Of a stretch of DNA of 54,475 nt, positions 51,301-54,475 are shown one piece after another (the stretch's first letter is position 1; each line of letters begins with the position of its first letter). The notes under the pieces were generated by a model that was not told the DNA's origin, made no database searches, and saw nothing but the letters and a program-made list of their open reading frames with translations. Source of the DNA: Pseudomonas aegrilactucae (GTDB lineage Bacteria > Pseudomonadota > Gammaproteobacteria > Pseudomonadales > Pseudomonadaceae); assembly GCF_019168305.1 (NCBI RefSeq), contig NZ_JAHTBI010000088.1, forward strand, positions 1 to 54,475, given 5' to 3'. The position numbers and the translations under genes were made by a program.

Positions 51301-53146
51301 GCGCAACGGCAAACTCGATCGCAAGGCCTTGCCGCTGCCGGACGCAGCACATGCTCAGCACCTGTTCCTGGCCCCGCAATCGGCCATGGAGCGCCAGATC
51401 GCAGCCCTCTGGCAGGAAGTGCTCAAACAGCCACAAGTCGGCTTGAGCGATAACTTCTTCGAACTGGGTGGCGACTCGATCGTTTCCATCCAGGTGGTCA
51501 GCCGCGCCCGCCAGGCCGGTATCCGTTTCACCCCCAAACAACTGTTTCAGCACCAGACCGTACAAAGCCTGGCACGGGTTGCGCAGTTCGACGACCAGGC
51601 CGCCGCGATCGACCAAGGGCCGGCCAGCGGCACGGTCCCGCTGCTGCCGATTCAGCAGGCATTCTTCGACACGCCGGTACCATCGCGTCATCACTGGAAC
51701 CAGTCGGTCCTGCTCAAGCCGGCCGGGCCACCACTTGATGCCCATGTGCTGGAACAGGCCCTGGACGCCCTGCTCAACCACCACGACGCATTGCGCCTGA
51801 GCTTCACACAGCAGGCCCAAGGCTGGAGCAGCGTCTACCGCGCGCCTGCCGACGCCCACAACGCACTGCTACAGGCGGTGGCGTCGGATGACCGCGAACT
51901 GGAGCAGCTGTGCGAACGCGCACAGCGCAGCCTGGACCTCGAGCACGGCCCGTTGCTGCGCGCGCTGCTGGTGAGCCTGGCCGATGGCCGACAACGTCTG
52001 CTGCTGGTAGCCCACCACCTGGTGATCGACGGAGTGTCCTGGCGCATCCTGTTCGACGACCTGCAGAGCGCCTACCAGCAGTGCCTGGCTGGGCAGGCCC
52101 CACAGTTGCCTGCACGCACCAGTTCGCTGCAAGCCTTCGCCCATGCGCTGCGCGAGCATGCCAAGGGCCCGGCCATCGGCGAGCTGGACTACTGGCTGGA
52201 CCAGCACCAGGCCATTGCAGCCGACCTGCCCGACGCCCAAAACGCCATTGACGCACCGGCACAGGTCACCCTGCTCGATTCGCACCTGGACAGCGAACGC
52301 ACGCGTCGCCTGCTGCAACAGGCGCCTGCCGCCTACCGCACCCAGGTCAACGACCTTCTGCTCAGCGCCCTGGCCCGTGTGCTGGCACGCTGGACAGGAC
52401 AGGCCGACAATCTCATCCAGCTCGAAGGGCATGGCCGCGAAGAGCTGCATGAAGGGCTGGACCTCACCCGTACAGTGGGGTGGTTCACCAGCGCCTTCCC
52501 GCTCAAGCTGTCGGCGGGTCAAGACCTGCAGGCCACCATCAAGCGGGTCAAGGAACAACTGCGCGGCGTACCTGACAAAGGCATCGGTTTCGGTGCCCTG
52601 CGCTACCTGGGCGGGCACGCCGCGCGCGACGCCTTGCAGGCGCTGCCAGCGGCACGCATCACCTTCAACTACCTCGGCCAGTTCGACACCAGCTTCGATG
52701 ACACCCAGCAACCACTGCTGGTACCTGCCAGCGAAGCCGCCGGCGCCGAGAAAGACCCAGGCACGCCACTGAGCAACTGGTTGAGCATCAATGGCCAGGT
52801 GTACGCCGGCGAACTGAGCCTGAGCTGGACCTATGACCAGAACCGCTTCGCCCCGCACCTGATCGAGCGCCTGGCAGATGACTACATCGCAGAACTTGGC
52901 GCACTGATCGACCATTGCTGCGATAGCCTCAATCAAGGCGCCACCCCATCGGACTTCCCGCTGGCCGGGCTCGACCAGGCGCAACTGGATGCGCTGCCGA
53001 TCGACCTGGCACTGATCGACGACCTCTACCCGCTGTCGCCGCTGCAGCAAGGCATGCTGTTCCATACCCTGTATGAGCAGGATGCCCACGACCTGGGGGG
53101 GGCGCAGCTACATCAACCAGATGCGCCTGGACATCAGCGGCCTTGA
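48344..53146 (+). CDS. Pyoverdine non-ribosomal peptide synthetase, upstream part (C-A-T-E-C, broken by frameshift)
   Basis: As given, this frame codes for 1600 residues. Domains: short N-terminal helix; condensation C1 (about 38-480; SFAQQRLWF, HHIVSDAWS at 168); adenylation A1 (about 500-990; YTSGSTGRPKG at 648, RNGKLDRKALP); carrier T with Ser1045 in ELGGDSI; epimerase E (about 1085-1530; PIQQAFF, HHLVIDGVSW at 1224, EGHGRE, FNYLGQFD); and the start of C2 (LYPLSPLQQGMLFHTLYEQD). The eight specificity positions I read are D-A-W-Q-L-G-L-I then D, close to codes recalled for Gln/Glu. With E, the module would add a D-residue. The last 15 or so residues, after 53095, are out of frame. Likely pvdI/pvdJ/pvdD class; the exact name is open. 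Confidence 0.9.
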   Translation: MNQMNHPTDDDLLALLLADEAGAEHAIRAGAVQEACALSFAQQRLWFLQQFDPRSCAYNLPRALRLSGELNADVLEQALNAVIDKHDILRTRFVEVDNLAQQQVDRQARLTLARQDLGELPAAERDDAVRLCHEADLMQPFDLSVAPLMRGTLLRTGPLEHVLLLNMHHIVSDAWSNAILLQDLAQAFAQGCAGAPSALQRPAIQYADYAHWQRQEYPLSVAHEQAAAHWKQLLDGELPNLDLPFDTPRSPDQLHPVGNHTLSLPASLSSALQRFCQQHGLTPFIVLLGAWQLLLGRYTGQHDFTVGVPNATRSQGETQALVGCFVSSQVYRARLDGAQPASEFLQRLREQSLAALEHADYPIELILEDLQLQRSTQANPLFQTLFNWRVASQDAAQLRLDGLDVEFLGVEQQQAKFDLSLEIDYSQQQIDATFSYSTALFLPQTMERLASHWQHLLQGLIATPQLRLGELPMLDRAEQQMMLDTWNATAEDFGAHANLQALFEAQVHATPDAVAVRLGTATLTYQQLNLQANRLAHKLLALGVGADVGVGIACERSLEMVIGLLAVLKAGGAYVPLDPSYPQDRLAYMIEHSGIELLLTQTAVQPGLLLPATLQVLLLDHPGIGLEAYADSNPTPVPDADNLAYIIYTSGSTGRPKGVQVRHGALTNHMLWMQRTLQLHAHDRVLQKTAFSFDASVWEFWLPLLNGAQLVLASPELNDDLSLLWPKVQAQGITVLQAAPSLLQALMAQADRAQLASLRAILLGGEALSPVLVQQLRSVSNAHIYNLYGPSEATIDTCCLQVQALGESAIVPIGQPISNVHTHILDHDLNPCAIGVSGELLIGGLALARGYHARPGLTAERFIPDPIAGDGTRLYRSGDLAHYRDNGVIEYVGRIDHQIKLHGLRIELGEIEARLLQQPQVAEAVVLAPEYLGSQRLVAYIVASNTLPDAPAQDRLRHALIAELKQQLPGYMVPAHLVLLDRMPLTRNGKLDRKALPLPDAAHAQHLFLAPQSAMERQIAALWQEVLKQPQVGLSDNFFELGGDSIVSIQVVSRARQAGIRFTPKQLFQHQTVQSLARVAQFDDQAAAIDQGPASGTVPLLPIQQAFFDTPVPSRHHWNQSVLLKPAGPPLDAHVLEQALDALLNHHDALRLSFTQQAQGWSSVYRAPADAHNALLQAVASDDRELEQLCERAQRSLDLEHGPLLRALLVSLADGRQRLLLVAHHLVIDGVSWRILFDDLQSAYQQCLAGQAPQLPARTSSLQAFAHALREHAKGPAIGELDYWLDQHQAIAADLPDAQNAIDAPAQVTLLDSHLDSERTRRLLQQAPAAYRTQVNDLLLSALARVLARWTGQADNLIQLEGHGREELHEGLDLTRTVGWFTSAFPLKLSAGQDLQATIKRVKEQLRGVPDKGIGFGALRYLGGHAARDALQALPAARITFNYLGQFDTSFDDTQQPLLVPASEAAGAEKDPGTPLSNWLSINGQVYAGELSLSWTYDQNRFAPHLIERLADDYIAELGALIDHCCDSLNQGATPSDFPLAGLDQAQLDALPIDLALIDDLYPLSPLQQGMLFHTLYEQDAHDLGGAQLHQPDAPGHQRP

Positions 53147-54475
53147 CCCCCAGGCATTCGCCGATGCCTGGCAGGCTGCCGTCGACCGGCACGACAGCCT
53201 GCGCACGGGTTTCCTCTGGCAAGGCGAAATGGCGCAGCCACTGCAGGCGGTGTACAAGCAGATACGCGTGCCGTTCAGCTTGCTCGACTGGCAGCAACGC
53301 GCTGACCTGCCTGACGCACTCGACGCACTGGCCGCCGAGCAGTTGCAACAGGACCTGCCGCTGGACAAGGCACCGCTGTTCAACCTGGTGCTGGTGTGCA
53401 CCGCGCCGGGGCAGCATCACCTGATCCATACCAGCCACCATATCCTGATGGATGGCTGGAGCACCTCGCAGTTGCTGGGTGAAGTATTGCAGCGCTACAG
53501 CGGCCAGGCCGTCGCTGCCTCGCCAGGCCGCTACCGCGACTACATCGGCTGGCTCGGCCGCCAGGACGCCGTGCTTGACCACGCCTACTGGCATACTCAA
53601 CTGGCCGACCTGGAGGAACCCACACGGCTGGCGCATTCCGTCGTCAACAGCACTCAGACGCAGGGCCACGGCGCCCGCTACCTGAGCCTGGATGCCCAAC
53701 GTACACAACGCCTCAACGACTTCGCACGCCAGCAGAAAGTCACCCTCAATACCCTCGTGCAAGCCGCGTGGCTGGTAGTGCTGCAGCAGTACAGCGGCCA
53801 ACGCTGCGTGTGTTTCGGGGCTACCGTGGCCGGGCGTCCGGCCGATATCGCTGGCGTAGAGCAGCAGATCGGTCTGTTCATCAATACCCTGCCGGTCATC
53901 GCCAGCCCGCGTCCCGACACCAGCGTCGCCAACTGGCTGCAACAGGTACAGGAAAAGAACCTTGGCCTGCGCGAACATGAGCACACCCCGCTGAGCGAGA
54001 TTCAACGCTGGTCCGGCCAACGTGGCGAAGCCCTGTTCGACAACATTCTGGTGTTCGAGAACTATCCGGTGGCCGAGGCCCTCGAGCAGGAAGCACCCGC
54101 AGGCCTGACATTTGGCACGGTCGACTACCATGAGCAGACCAACTACCCCCTGACCCTGGCGATCAGCGCCGGCACCACCCTGCTGATACATGCCAGCTAC
54201 TCGCGCCAGCACTTCAGCGATGCAGGCGTGCAGTCGATCGGCGAGCACCTGCTCAACCTTGTCGAACGCATGAGCGACAATCCGCACCTGCACCTGGGCG
54301 AGCTGGACATGCTCGACACCGCGCAGCGCCAGCAAGTGACCGAGGCCTGGAACGCGACCGCCACCCCATACCCGCTCGACCGTTGCGTACACCAGTTGAT
54401 CGAGGCGCAGGTCGAACAAACGCCGAACGCACCGGCACTGGTGTTCGGTGAACAACACCTGAGCTATGCCGAGCT
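53103..54475 (+). CDS. Pyoverdine non-ribosomal peptide synthetase, downstream part (C2 continued and start of A2; frameshifted and cut by window end)
   Basis: This frame runs open from the break to the window end without a start codon of its own. It continues C2 smoothly: SYINQMRLDISGLDPQAFADAWQ, RHDSLRTGFLWQGE, the catalytic SHHILMDGWSTSQLLGEV, and QQIGLFINTLPV. It ends in the first part of a second adenylation domain (CVHQLIEAQVEQTPNAPALVFGEQHLSYAE). C2 follows an epimerase, so it should be a D-donor/L-acceptor type. Fusion with the upstream part by removing one G from the run at 53095-53102 would restore one long synthetase. Coding potential after the break is intact. Confidence 0.85.

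Noticed and set aside
49601..51859. A 752-codon minus-strand open frame inside the synthetase gene
   Set aside because: Antisense shadow of a high-GC repetitive gene; the sense strand carries all canonical synthetase motifs.

Overview
The window comes from a fluorescent Pseudomonas, most likely of the P. putida group. The reasons are the high G+C content, Pseudomonas-type gene order (fabA-fabB, htpG, suc/sdh genes with lpd inside the suc operon, a divergent gltA, etfBA opposite the ETF dehydrogenase gene, then pyoverdine genes), REP-like palindromes of the 'TTCGCTGGCAAGCC' kind, and five perfect PvdS (iron-starvation) promoter boxes. Species placement rests on my memory of gene order, not on a database search. 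I found no rRNA, tRNA, insertion sequence, phage or CRISPR array.

Layout. 1-437: the last part of a hybrid sensor kinase (receiver domain). 643-2390: fabA-fabB, anaerobic-type unsaturated fatty acid synthesis. 2.5-7.6 kb: single genes (chemoreceptor, DUF3859 protein, exported amidohydrolase, pirin, dienelactone hydrolase). 7.7-13.7 kb: htpG with a heat-shock promoter, two overlapping PaaI-type thioesterase genes, a small lipoprotein, MAPEG and DUF599 membrane proteins, and the branched-chain amino acid carrier brnQ. 14.1-27.1 kb: a TCA-cycle block. On the minus strand sdhC-sdhD-sdhA-sdhB-sucA-sucB-lpd-sucC-sucD encode succinate dehydrogenase, 2-oxoglutarate dehydrogenase and succinyl-CoA synthetase; gltA (citrate synthase) is divergent, and good promoters are visible for both directions. 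Two intergenic gaps in this block, sdhB-sucA and lpd-sucC, hold notable inverted repeats.

27.2-32.4 kb: a START-like protein, a cysteine-cluster protein, a proline/lysine-rich exported protein, a MocR-type regulator, and a three-gene operon of a solute-binding protein with two DUF4398 lipoproteins, one carrying an OmpA domain. 32.5-36.4 kb: etfB-etfA divergent from the ETF:ubiquinone oxidoreductase gene, with a PsrA-like operator beside a strong promoter. 36.5-38.9 kb: an MHS-type transporter, a degenerate receiver protein and a very short sigma-region-4 protein.

39.0 kb to the end: a pyoverdine locus. pvdR-pvdT-opmQ (tripartite efflux), pvdP (Tat-exported tyrosinase, opposite strand), pvdO (periplasmic FGE-like enzyme), pvdE (inner-membrane exporter) and a peptide synthetase gene each follow a TAAAT-N16-CGT box. 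The synthetase reads C-A-T-E, then a second C domain and the start of a second A domain. Its reading frame breaks at a run of eight G at 53095-53102, so as given the protein stops after 1600 residues while the rest of the second module continues in another frame. Together the genes describe synthesis of the peptide backbone in the cytoplasm, export by PvdE, maturation by PvdP and PvdO in the periplasm, and secretion or recycling by PvdRT-OpmQ.
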